Positions 39,669 to 47,639 of a DNA stretch of 64,000 nt are shown in pieces. The translations under genes and the position numbers were made by a program. The notes under the pieces were generated by a model. That model was not told the origin of the DNA, searched no databases, and saw only the letters and a list, made by a program, of their open reading frames with translations. Positions within the stretch are counted from its first letter, which is position 1, and each line of letters starts with the position of its first letter. This stretch comes from PALSA-911 sp963743035 (GTDB taxonomy: Bacteria; Pseudomonadota; Alphaproteobacteria; Acetobacterales; Acetobacteraceae): positions 558,001 through 622,000 of the forward strand of contig CAVUOB010000018.1 of the NCBI GenBank assembly GCA_963743035.1, read 5' to 3'.

Positions 39669-39755
39669 GGGTCCCACACGAGTTGGGTCCCACACGAGCC
39701 GGGTCCGGGGCGCACCTGCAAGGCAACCCACCGGTCCGATCGGGCCGGTGGGTTG
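39669..39755. repeat. 16-bp tandem repeat and palindrome between convergent genes
   Basis: The unit gggtcccacacgag plus two bases occurs at 39669-39684 and 39685-39700, with a partial third. A perfect 11-bp inverted repeat (caacccaccgg and ccggtgggttg, 39724-39755) follows. It could end the minus-strand metalloprotease transcript but lacks a U-run. Confidence 0.7.
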
Positions 39756-39798
39756 TCGGCAAGCGGTCGTAGCCGATCGTAGCAAGCGAGAGGCCGTA

Positions 39799-40863
39799 TC
39801 ATGCGCCGACGCGCGGGCGACGCAGGCTCGCGAGGCCGGTTAGTCCGAAGGCCAGGATCATCAGCGCAGACGGCTCCGGCACCGCAGTCGTATCGACATC
39901 GTCGTCGTCATCGTCGCCGACGACCGCGCTGCCGCTGGTCGTGCCGGTGCTGCCCGATGTTGCAGACGTCTTGCTGTTCGTCGAGTTCCACCCGAGGGCA
40001 CCGAGCAAGGCGATGTCCGCCGGCGAGAGAGTGGTTGCGCCGGGGTAGTAATAGGCGTTCTGCACATCGTTGGGGTAGCTGCCGGTGGAGCCGGTCCGCC
40101 AGTCGGACCGATCCCCGCCGCCGCTGGTGTTGTCGAACCAGCCGAGATTGGTCTTGCCGGCGTCGAGCGAGAAATAGGCGGCGTCGTTGTAGCCATAGCT
40201 TTGCACGCCGGCGGCCTTGTAGCGGAACAGATCGACCGGTGTCTGGTAGAATAGGCTGGCGATGCTGGTGATCGAGGTGTCGCGCCCGAGAACCTCGGCA
40301 AGTTCGTGCAAAGCCAGGCCGACGAAGTCATAGGAGCCGGCGGTAATTCCATCCGACGGGTTGAAGTCGTAGGTCAGGCCGCTGTTGAAGCCGACCGCGC
40401 CATCCGAGGCGGTGGCGGTGGCGGAAATCAGCCCGAGGGCCTTCGCTTCGGCGGTGGCCATCGCGAAATAGGCCGGGCCTGTATTCGTCGCCGGCAAGGC
40501 GACCGAGGAGGCGAGGATGCTGCGCATCTGGGCATAGGTCCAATAGCCGGTCAGGCCGGTCTGGCTGCCGCCGGCCGCATTGCTGGCCAGTGTCGTTCCG
40601 CCGACCTCGCCCCAACCGACCTTGACATTTACGGTTACGGGATTGCTGAAGGTGCTCATATAGATCGCGGCGGCAGTATTGAAGGCCGCCTCGATCGTCG
40701 CGGCATTGGATAGGCTGGTGACGCTGCTGTCGAAGCTCGCATTTATGATCAAGGCGTTTGCTGGTGTTACTGCGCCAACAGCCCCCGCGAAGACAAGTAA
40801 AGTGACAAGACGATTACGAGAAATTGGACATGCCAATGCATTTCGCTTTGTTGCCGGACCCAT
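39799..40863 (-). CDS. PEP-CTERM zinc metalloprotease (NF038122-like)
   Basis: A secreted 354-residue protein. Signal peptide: LVTLLVFAGAVGAVTPANA. The catalytic zinc motif is LALHELAEVLGRDTS (about residues 188-202), an HExxxxxGR variant typical of the NF038122 family of PEP-CTERM metalloproteases. A Ser/Thr/Gly-rich and poly-Asp linker (GDDDDDDVDTT) follows, then the PEP-CTERM signal VPEPSALMILAFGLTGLASL with basic tail RRPRVGA. The Asp run may bind calcium. It is convergent with the other PEP-CTERM gene, suggesting a joint role at the cell surface, but its substrate is unknown. Confidence 0.85.
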   Translation of the reverse strand: MGPATKRNALACPISRNRLVTLLVFAGAVGAVTPANALIINASFDSSVTSLSNAATIEAAFNTAAAIYMSTFSNPVTVNVKVGWGEVGGTTLASNAAGGSQTGLTGYWTYAQMRSILASSVALPATNTGPAYFAMATAEAKALGLISATATASDGAVGFNSGLTYDFNPSDGITAGSYDFVGLALHELAEVLGRDTSITSIASLFYQTPVDLFRYKAAGVQSYGYNDAAYFSLDAGKTNLGWFDNTSGGGDRSDWRTGSTGSYPNDVQNAYYYPGATTLSPADIALLGALGWNSTNSKTSATSGSTGTTSGSAVVGDDDDDDVDTTAVPEPSALMILAFGLTGLASLRRPRVGA

Positions 40864-41330
40864 TTTATCACCCGTTACTGATGTTTTTTGTGTAGCTTCT
40901 CCAATGAAAAGAAACTAAAAGAAATGTCAAGTAAAAAATAGGGGAGAAGGGTGTCCCTGCGCAGGCAGTATACGTTCGGGTCTACGTGTTTTCAGTGTCA
41001 ATATGAACCGACAACGAACGACGTGGGTGACAATGCGCCATCCCTCGGATGCCCGGTAAAGATTGATATTCCGTTAACCCTCGTAAATAAAATGGAATTC
41101 TCGGATCAATAATCGATATTGCAATGGATTCGTTCGTTATAGTGATGTATTAAGACGGCCCATCCGGCTTGGGCAGTAGTGCTGGCTGGCGTTGCGACGA
41201 GGGGAGTCGGCCTTGGCGGGATTTTCCGCGATGGCGCGGACGGCGGCCAGCCTGTCGTGGGGGCGGCAGGCGGCGGCGCGGCCCGGGCATGGGGCCGGCA
41301 GCCGGGGAGGCGGGTTTCGCCGCCCGGCGC
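40864..41330. other. AT-rich intergenic region
   Basis: 467 bp with the lowest GC of the window between about 40890 and 41160 (for example aaactaaaagaaatgtcaag). It should hold the metalloprotease promoter near 40870-40950. The part from 41165 to 41330, next to the P450 stop, is GC-rich. No gene, repeat or RNA was recognised. Confidence 0.5.
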
Positions 41331-42584
41331 TCAGGCGGGAATGCGTACCTTCATCGATTTGATGCCGCGCAGGAAGTTCGAATAGGCGCGCTCCGGCTCG
41401 CCGGTCACCTCGATCACTGGAAAGCGTGGCAGGATCTCCTCCCACAGGATCCGCAGCTGCATCTCGGCCAGCCGGTTTCCCACGCAGCGATGCACGCCGA
41501 AGCCGAAGGACAGATGCTGGCGCGGCCTGGCGCGATCGATGATGAAGCGGTCGGCATTCTCGATCGCCTCCTCGTCGCGGTTGCCGGATACGTACCACAT
41601 CACCACCTTGTCGCCGGCCCGGATCGTCCGGCCGCCGAGCTCGGCATCGGCCAGCGCCGTGCGGCGCATATGCGCGACCGGGGTCTGGTAGCGGATGATC
41701 TCGCTGACCATGCCCGGTATCAGCGCCGGGTTCTGCCGCAGCTTGCGGTATTCGTCCTGGTTGTTGTGCAGCGCCCACAGCCCGCCGCTGATGGAGTTGC
41801 GGGTGGTGTCGTTGCCGCCGACGATCAGCAGCGCCAGCGTGCCCATGAACTCCCTCGGCTGCAGGTTCCGCGTCGCCTCCCCATGCGCGAGCATGGAGAT
41901 CAGGTCGTAGCGCGGCGGCTCGTTCACCCGCTCGTTCCATAGCCGGCTCATGGCCTGGGCCATGCTGGTCAGCTCGTCGAAGCGTTCCTGCTCGGAATGC
42001 ACCGGCGCCTCGGGGTCGTTGATGTTGCAGATCGCGACGTCCGACCAGTACGTCAGCTGGGCGCGGTCCGCGAACGGATAGTCGAACAGCGTGGCCAGCA
42101 TCTGCGTGGTCAGCTCGATGGAGACGCGCTGCACCCAGTCGAACTCCTCGCCGCGCGGCAGGCTGTCCAGGATGCGGCAGGCGCGCTCGCGGATCAGCTG
42201 TTCCATCCGCTGCAGGTTGGTCGGCGCGACGATCGGGCTGACCACCTTGCGCTGCTCGTCGTGGCGCGGCGGATCCATGCGGATGAAGCTGGGCCGGTTG
42301 AGATGCTTGGGCTGGTCCTCGATCTGGATACCGCCGAGGGAGCTTTCCGAGGAATAGACCTGGTGCGCCACCTCGGCCTGCAGGATGTCCTTATACCTGG
42401 TCACTGACCAGTAAGGGCCGAATGGGCTGTCCGGGCAGTAATGCACCGGCGCTTCGCGGCGCAGGCGTTCGAAATAGGGCCAGATGGTGTCCTGCTGGAA
42501 ACGGGCGGGATCGCTCATGTCCAACGTCTCGAGCGGAGCGGCGTAGGCTTCGGCGCGGGCGTCTCGCGCGACCTGGGCGTCCAT
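41331..42584 (-). CDS. Cytochrome P450, CYP153-like alkane hydroxylase
   Basis: A soluble P450 of 417 residues. The I-helix oxygen motif LLIVGGNDTTRNS (about residue 255), the ExxR motif SEIIRYQTP, and the heme-ligand loop SFGFGVHRCVGNRLAE (about 360) are intact. The N-terminal TIWPYFERLRREAPVHYC and the HMRRTALADAELGG and VVMWYVSGNRDE segments match what I know of CYP153, whose members hydroxylate the terminal carbon of medium-chain alkanes and fatty acids. The start at 42584 (MDAQVARDARAEAY) follows AGGAGGAAA. The ferredoxin and ferredoxin reductase usually encoded with CYP153 are not adjacent, so redox partners must be shared or remote. Confidence 0.85.
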   Translation of the reverse strand: MDAQVARDARAEAYAAPLETLDMSDPARFQQDTIWPYFERLRREAPVHYCPDSPFGPYWSVTRYKDILQAEVAHQVYSSESSLGGIQIEDQPKHLNRPSFIRMDPPRHDEQRKVVSPIVAPTNLQRMEQLIRERACRILDSLPRGEEFDWVQRVSIELTTQMLATLFDYPFADRAQLTYWSDVAICNINDPEAPVHSEQERFDELTSMAQAMSRLWNERVNEPPRYDLISMLAHGEATRNLQPREFMGTLALLIVGGNDTTRNSISGGLWALHNNQDEYRKLRQNPALIPGMVSEIIRYQTPVAHMRRTALADAELGGRTIRAGDKVVMWYVSGNRDEEAIENADRFIIDRARPRQHLSFGFGVHRCVGNRLAEMQLRILWEEILPRFPVIEVTGEPERAYSNFLRGIKSMKVRIPA

Positions 42585-43163
42585 CGTTTCCTCCTGCCGT
42601 TCTTCTGTTGCAGATCCGGCTTGCGGCCAGTCTGCTGGGGATCGGCAGATCGGCGCAAGTGCCGCGTGTTCTGTGCTTTCGCGGGCTTCCGCGAAGCTGG
42701 CCTCCGCGATCGCGGCTGTCGAAGGCCGCCTCGGGCAGGCCCCTGATGACGGGAGCCGAACCTGTGGCGACATTGCCGGTCTTCCAGGCCCTCATCGGCT
42801 GCCTTCATTGCGAAATCACACGTCATGATGCGCGACCTGGAACGCGCGTTGACATTGTGTTACGCCACATCTAGGTCGTTTGCCCGATGAGGCTGAGCGA
42901 TTCGTAAAAAAGAGTCGATTATGGGTGGTAAGAATCCATAAAACATTCACAAACCCCGGTGTCCGTATCAAATCCGCCTTCATCCGGGTGTGAATAACGA
43001 TTAACCCGCGTCGTTCGCGTTGACCCATCCTGTGATAAGCATTACATTTCGTAAGCAGGCGGGTATGTAGTTTTGCTATCGTCTCGTTAGGGTACGTTAA
43101 GTTACACAACGGGCCGCGTGCCGCCTAATCGCCTAACCCATAACCAGCAACTCAGAGGCCCAA
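42585..43163. other. Divergent spacer between P450 and PEP-CTERM genes
   Basis: 579 bp holding the promoters of both flanking genes. From about 42830 it becomes AT-rich with several gttaa and ttacg motifs (for example gtacgttaagttacac just before the PEP-CTERM gene). I see no gene or clear inverted repeat, and I cannot place promoters with confidence. Confidence 0.45.
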
Positions 43164-43754
43164 ATGAAGAAGCTACTTCTAGCGTCGGTCGCCATGGCCG
43201 GCCTGGCCATGACGACCCCGTCGCAGGCCGCCTATATCTTCGATGCGGCAGGCACCTTCACGAGTGATGCCAGCGCCAACTCGTCCACTCAGACCCTGGC
43301 CGCCGGCACCTACTACTTCCGTTCCGTCAGCTATGGCGGCGGTCTGCTGCTGGGTTTGAACGTCCCGTTCGCGGCCGGCGGCTTCGATCCGATCCTGACC
43401 GTGTACGATAGCTCCAACACCGTGGTGGCGAGCTTCGATGATGGCCCGCTGGCGCGCAACACCGATCCTAGCACCGGGCAGGCCTATGATTTTGCGTTCG
43501 CCCTGACCCTGGCGGCCGGCACCTATACGTTCACGATCAGCGAGTATGGGAACTTCGCCCCGTTCACGCCCGGCTACAGCACCGCGAGCTTTGGCTGCAG
43601 CAACGGCGTCTTCTGTGACGTCACCGGCTCGAACCGCACGTCCACCTACGCCTACTACGTGACGGACGTGGTTCCGTCCCCCGAGCCGGCCACGATGGCC
43701 GTGCTGGGTGCGGGCCTGCTGGGCCTTGGCCTGGCGCGCCGCCGCCGCGCCTGA
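43164..43754 (+). CDS. PEP-CTERM protein, DVUA0089-like
   Basis: A secreted 196-residue protein. The signal peptide MKKLLLASVAMAGLAMTTP is cleaved after SQA. The beta-rich body has the DVUA0089-type features FDPILTVYDSSNTVVASFDDG (a carbohydrate-binding-like fold of the pre-peptidase type) and GTYTFTISEYGN. The PEP-CTERM signal is SPEPATMAVLGAGLLGLGLA with tail RRRRA. CAGAGG precedes the start. A strong terminator follows immediately, so it is monocistronic. The tail is nearly identical in type to that of the gene at 38890, suggesting processing by the same enzyme. Confidence 0.85.
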   Translation: MKKLLLASVAMAGLAMTTPSQAAYIFDAAGTFTSDASANSSTQTLAAGTYYFRSVSYGGGLLLGLNVPFAAGGFDPILTVYDSSNTVVASFDDGPLARNTDPSTGQAYDFAFALTLAAGTYTFTISEYGNFAPFTPGYSTASFGCSNGVFCDVTGSNRTSTYAYYVTDVVPSPEPATMAVLGAGLLGLGLARRRRA

Positions 43755-43779
43755 AACCGCGCGACTTGATGCGTTTCCG

Positions 43780-43812
43780 GAGCGGCCCCGTTCGCGGGGC
43801 CGCTCTTTTTTT
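43780..43812 (+). terminator. Rho-independent terminator with UUCG loop
   Basis: Perfect 11-bp stem (gagcggccccg and cggggccgctc) closed by a ttcg tetraloop and followed by seven T. It lies 26 bp after the PEP-CTERM stop and is the strongest terminator in the window. Confidence 0.93.
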
Positions 43813-43980
43813 GGCCCAGCCGTCTCATGCCGCCCGTCCCGGCCCGCCTGGGAGCCGACCGGGGCCGTCGAAGCGAAGGGTGGCCATGGAATAAACCCGG
43901 GCCCGATGCGTCCGTCTCACCGGTGGCATGCCGGGAGTCCCGCACGGGATGCTCCGGGCCGCCTTGGAGAGGAGCCCGAC

Positions 43981-44166
43981 ATGAAAACAGTCATTCCCAG
44001 GATCGTCGCGCTGGCTGGCGTGCTCGCGATATCCGCCTGCGCGCTTCCAGCCAGCGGAACCGCGCCCGGACAGCCAGGCACGACGCAGCGCACGAGCGAC
44101 GTGCAGGGAGGCGGTGGCGGCGGTATGGGCGGGGGAGGCATGGGGGGCGGCGGAGGCGGATACTGA
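43981..44166 (+). CDS. Small glycine-rich lipoprotein
   Basis: A 61-residue predicted lipoprotein. The signal peptide IPRIVALAGVLAISAC ends in lipobox ISAC (Cys about residue 20). The mature part is about 40 residues and ends in a Gly/Met repeat (GGGGGGMGGGGMGGGGGGY). GAGGAG precedes the ATG. The repeat is coded by ggcgg-type triplets and could slip. No function is known. Confidence 0.65.
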   Translation: MKTVIPRIVALAGVLAISACALPASGTAPGQPGTTQRTSDVQGGGGGGMGGGGMGGGGGGY

Positions 44167-44278
44167 GCCGCGGGCAGGTCCGGATGCGCCTCGGGATCGT
44201 TGCCGAAGGTGAGAGAGGGGTATACCCTGCCGCCGCATGATCCGGACACGCCGCTCCGCAAGATACGGGGGTGAATCC

Positions 44279-44719
44279 ATGCCTGCCGCGCCCGTGCGTG
44301 CCCTGCTCGGCTTCCTTGGCGCCGCCATCGCGGTACTGACCTTTCACCAGGCCATGTGGGCGCTGCTGTACGGCATGGGGCTGATGCCGCCGCCATATCC
44401 GATTTGGCCGATCCCGCCGCTCGGCATACCCGCGATCGCCAATCTGTGCTTTTGGGGCGGGCTGTATGGGCTGGTCTACGGCCTGGCATTTCCGGCCCTG
44501 CCGCGCTGGCCGAATTGGTTACGAGGCCTCTGCCTCGGGTTGCTGGCGGTTCTGGTCGGGTGGTTCGTGGTGCCCGCGATCAAGGGCACGCCGTTCGGCG
44601 GCGGCTGGGCGCCGGTCGGCATGCTGCGATCCGTGCTGATCAACGGTTTCTGGGGCATCGGGGTGGGGCTGATCGTGCCGGCGCTGTTTTCCCTGATGCG
44701 GCGCCCAAAATACTCCTGA
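44279..44719 (+). CDS. Small membrane protein of unknown function
   Basis: A 146-residue inner-membrane protein with four predicted helices: ALLGFLGAAIAVLTFHQAM, IANLCFWGGLYGLVYGLAF, GLCLGLLAVLVGWFVV, and INGFWGIGVGLIVPALF. A Pro-rich loop (PPPYPIWPIPPLG) separates the first two. The start at 44279 (MPAAPVRALLG) follows GGGGGTGA; an in-frame ATG at 44237 would add a charged stretch. It resembles uncharacterised membrane proteins of alphaproteobacteria. No partner gene is evident. Confidence 0.7.
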   Translation: MPAAPVRALLGFLGAAIAVLTFHQAMWALLYGMGLMPPPYPIWPIPPLGIPAIANLCFWGGLYGLVYGLAFPALPRWPNWLRGLCLGLLAVLVGWFVVPAIKGTPFGGGWAPVGMLRSVLINGFWGIGVGLIVPALFSLMRRPKYS

Positions 44720-44922
44720 TCAGGATACTCCGGATCCACCCGCTTTCGGCCTCGCCGGGGGAAGCCGTAACGCGCAGGGCAGGCTGGCCTCGGCAAGGGC
44801 GAATATCCGCAAATGTCATCATGGCGGATCGATTCCCGTAGACCCTTGCGCTGGATTTCCTCCGCGTGGATACAGGCCGCGAATCAAGCAGGCGCGGTTA
44901 CCGCGCGAGGAGAGGAATACCC

Positions 44923-46140
44923 ATGAGACACCTGAAGCTTGCCTTCGCGGCGTGCCTGTCGATTGCCGGCGTCGCCGCTGGCTGGTCGCAGCCCGCGATG
45001 GCGCAGGCCGAGCCCGTGAAACTCGGCCTGATCCTGGATATGGGCAGCCTGTATGCCGACGTGACCGGGCCGGGCAGCGAGCTCGCGGCGCGCATGGCCG
45101 TCGCCGATTTCGGCGGCAAGGTGCTCGGGCGGCCGATCGAGGTGGTCGTGGCCGACCATCAGACCAAGGCGGATATCGCCGCGTCGATCGCGACGAAATG
45201 GTTCGATACCGAGAATGTCGTCGCGCTGCTGGATGTTGCGGCGTCGGCGCCGGCGCTGGCGGTGATGAATGTCGCCAATATCCGCAACAAGATCGTGTTG
45301 CTGGACGGGCCCGGCGCGTCGTCGATCACCAATGAATCCTGCACGCCGACCACGGTGCACTACACCTACAACACCTATGCGGTCTCGCATGCCGTGGCCA
45401 AGGCGATGTTGGCCCAGGGCGGCAAGACCTGGTACTTCCTGACCGCCGACTACACCTTCGGGCATCAGCTGCAATCCGACGCCACCACGGTGATCGAGGC
45501 CAGCGGCGGCAAGGTGCTGGGCAGCGCCAAGGTGCCGACCTCCACGACCGATTTCTCCTCGTATCTGTTGCAGGCGCAACAATCCAAGGCGCAGGTGATC
45601 GGTCTGGCCAATGCCGGCGCCGACCTGATCAACTCGGTCAAGCAGGCGGCCGAGTTCGGCATAACCCAGAGCGGCATCAAACTCGCCAGCTTGGCCGCGA
45701 ATATCAACGACATCCACGGCATCGGCCTGCAGGCCACCCAGGGCATGGTGCTGGCCGACGCGTTCTACTGGGACACCGACGACGAGACCCGCGCCTTCTC
45801 GAAGCGGTTCTACGAAAAGCTGAACAAGATGCCGAACATGCTGCAGGCGGGGGTGTACTCGTCCACCCTGCACTATCTGCAGGCCGTGCAGGCCGCCGGC
45901 ACCACGGAAACCGGGCCGGTGATGCAGAAGATGCGCGAAATGCCGGTCCATGATTTCTTCGCCCGCAACGGTCACATCCGCGCGGACGGGCTGATGGTGC
46001 ACGACATGTACCTGTTCCAGGTGAAGACGCCGGCGGAATCCAAGGGGCCGTGGGACTACTACAAGCGGCTGGCGACCATCCCCGGCGACCAGGCTTTCCA
46101 GCCGCTGTCGGAATCGCGCTGCCCGCTGATCAAGAAGTAG
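44923..46140 (+). CDS. Branched-chain-type ABC solute-binding protein, orphan
   Basis: A periplasmic type I binding protein of 405 residues (Peripla_BP_6). The signal peptide is cleaved after AMAQA. The mature start is VKLGLILDMGSLYADVTGPG. Typical segments are ADHQTKADIAASIATKWFD, WYFLTADYTFGHQLQ and QAGVYSSTLHYLQAV. A GGAGAGGAA site precedes the ATG. It has no permease or ATPase gene nearby and must use another transporter's membrane parts. The neighbour at 46237-47466, facing it, is a clear paralogue (shared C-terminus ATIPxDQAFxPLSE). The ligand is unknown; related proteins bind amides, aromatic or organic acids. Confidence 0.88.
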   Translation: MRHLKLAFAACLSIAGVAAGWSQPAMAQAEPVKLGLILDMGSLYADVTGPGSELAARMAVADFGGKVLGRPIEVVVADHQTKADIAASIATKWFDTENVVALLDVAASAPALAVMNVANIRNKIVLLDGPGASSITNESCTPTTVHYTYNTYAVSHAVAKAMLAQGGKTWYFLTADYTFGHQLQSDATTVIEASGGKVLGSAKVPTSTTDFSSYLLQAQQSKAQVIGLANAGADLINSVKQAAEFGITQSGIKLASLAANINDIHGIGLQATQGMVLADAFYWDTDDETRAFSKRFYEKLNKMPNMLQAGVYSSTLHYLQAVQAAGTTETGPVMQKMREMPVHDFFARNGHIRADGLMVHDMYLFQVKTPAESKGPWDYYKRLATIPGDQAFQPLSESRCPLIKK

Positions 46141-46186
46141 GGCGGGCGGGCCGCAGCGCGGCCAGCCGCCGGTAAGACAGCGTCGT

Positions 46187-46224
46187 ATGGCTCGGGACAA
46201 ATCATTGTCCCGAGCCATTTTGTT
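46187..46224. terminator. Bidirectional terminator between convergent binding-protein genes
   Basis: A perfect 14-bp inverted repeat (46187-46200 and 46205-46218, atggctcgggacaa and its complement) with a four-base loop, followed by ttttgttt on the plus strand. On the minus strand it is followed by acgacgctg, so termination is best for the upstream plus-strand gene. Confidence 0.85.
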
Positions 46225-46236
46225 TCCGGCCCGCGC

Positions 46237-47466
46237 TCAGGTTTTGACCAGCGGGCATCCGCCCTCGCTCAGGGGCCGGAACGCCTGGTCCGCCGGGATG
46301 GTGGCAATCAGCTTGAACACGTCGAAGGGTCCGGTGCTTTCCGACGGAGATTTCACCTCCATCAGATACGCCGGATGCAGCTTGCGCCCGTCTTCGCGAA
46401 TGCGGCCGGGGCCGAATGCGTCATCGTCGGTCGGCATCGCCTTCATCCGCGCAATAACCGCGGCGCCGTCGTTTTTGGCCTGCGCCGGATCCATGTCGGC
46501 AACCGCCTTGAGGTAGTGCAGCGTACTCGAATACAGGCCGGCATTGGCCATGTTGGGCCAGAGCGTCGGCGTTTTCGGCTTGACCCGGCTGTTGAAGGCG
46601 CGGGTCCGGTCGTTCAGGTCCCAGTAATAGGTCTGCGTCGCCATCAGCCCCTGCGCGGATGCCAGGCCAAGGGCGCGGATATCCGTGTCGTAGGACAGCA
46701 GGGCGACGATGCGCATGGTGTTGTGCAGCCCGAACTCGCGTGCCTGCTTGACGCTGCCGACCAGGTCCGACCCGCCATTGCACAGCGCCAGCACCTTGGC
46801 GCCGGAGGACTGCGCCTGCAGCAGCAGCGCCGAGAAATCCGACGTATCGGGGAACGGATAGAACGCGGTGCCGGAGACAGTGCCGCCGTTCTTCGTCACC
46901 GCCGCGGCGCCGTCCTTCGCGAGTTGCTGGCCGAATGTGTAGTTGGGAGCGATGAAGTACCAGCTGGTCCCGCCCTTCTTCACCATCGCCGTGCCGGAGG
47001 TATTCGCCAGCACGTAGGTGTCCCACGACCAATGCACGTGGTTGGGGCTGCATTGCTTGCCCGTCAGCTCGGTGGTGCCGGGGCCGGACAGCATCAGCGG
47101 CTTGTTCTTCTCCCGCGCGATGCCGGCGCAGGCGAGCGCGGTGGCGGAGGTGCTGACATCGAGCAGCGCATCCACGCCCTCCTGGTCGAACCAGCGTCGC
47201 GCGATCGTGACCGCGTTGTCCGCCTTGTTCTGGTGCTCGGCCACCAGGATTTCCACGTCCCAGCCCTTGGCCGAGGCGCCGAAATCCTCCACCGCCTGCT
47301 GCGCGCAGGCCAGCGACGGGCGCGACAGATCCGCGTAGGGGCCGGAGAGGTCGGTGATGATGCCGACTTTCAACTTCTTTTGTGCCGTCTGCGCCCTGGC
47401 CCGGGCGAGTGGCAGCGCTGCCGCCGCGGCAGCGCTCTTCAATACGGTCCGTCGATCCAGCCTCAT
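46237..47466 (-). CDS. Branched-chain-type ABC solute-binding protein with Tat signal, orphan
   Basis: A 409-residue periplasmic binding protein. It carries a twin-arginine signal (MRLDRRTVLKSAAAAAALP, cleavage near ARA), unlike its Sec-type paralogue across the terminator. The mature start is LKVGIITDLSGPYADLSRPS. Conserved blocks include VAEHQNKADNAVTIARRWFD, WYFIAPNYTFGQQLAKDG and NAGLYSSTLHYLKAV, nearly parallel to those of the facing gene. No permease or ATPase adjoins. The two genes probably arose by duplication and inversion, or by separate capture. Confidence 0.88.
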   Translation of the reverse strand: MRLDRRTVLKSAAAAAALPLARARAQTAQKKLKVGIITDLSGPYADLSRPSLACAQQAVEDFGASAKGWDVEILVAEHQNKADNAVTIARRWFDQEGVDALLDVSTSATALACAGIAREKNKPLMLSGPGTTELTGKQCSPNHVHWSWDTYVLANTSGTAMVKKGGTSWYFIAPNYTFGQQLAKDGAAAVTKNGGTVSGTAFYPFPDTSDFSALLLQAQSSGAKVLALCNGGSDLVGSVKQAREFGLHNTMRIVALLSYDTDIRALGLASAQGLMATQTYYWDLNDRTRAFNSRVKPKTPTLWPNMANAGLYSSTLHYLKAVADMDPAQAKNDGAAVIARMKAMPTDDDAFGPGRIREDGRKLHPAYLMEVKSPSESTGPFDVFKLIATIPADQAFRPLSEGGCPLVKT

Positions 47467-47639
47467 CCGATCCGTTTCCTTGTCCGGGCGTTTCCATGAA
47501 TGGATCTTTTCCGTCCATTCCGGGTGAGGCTAGGCCGTGATCCGACCATCCTGCAACCGCCGCTGGCCGCTGGATCGGGGCGGCGAGGCCCGGCGCGACG
47601 CCGGCAACGGAGCCTCCGTTGCCGGGTGCGGCCTTTGGG

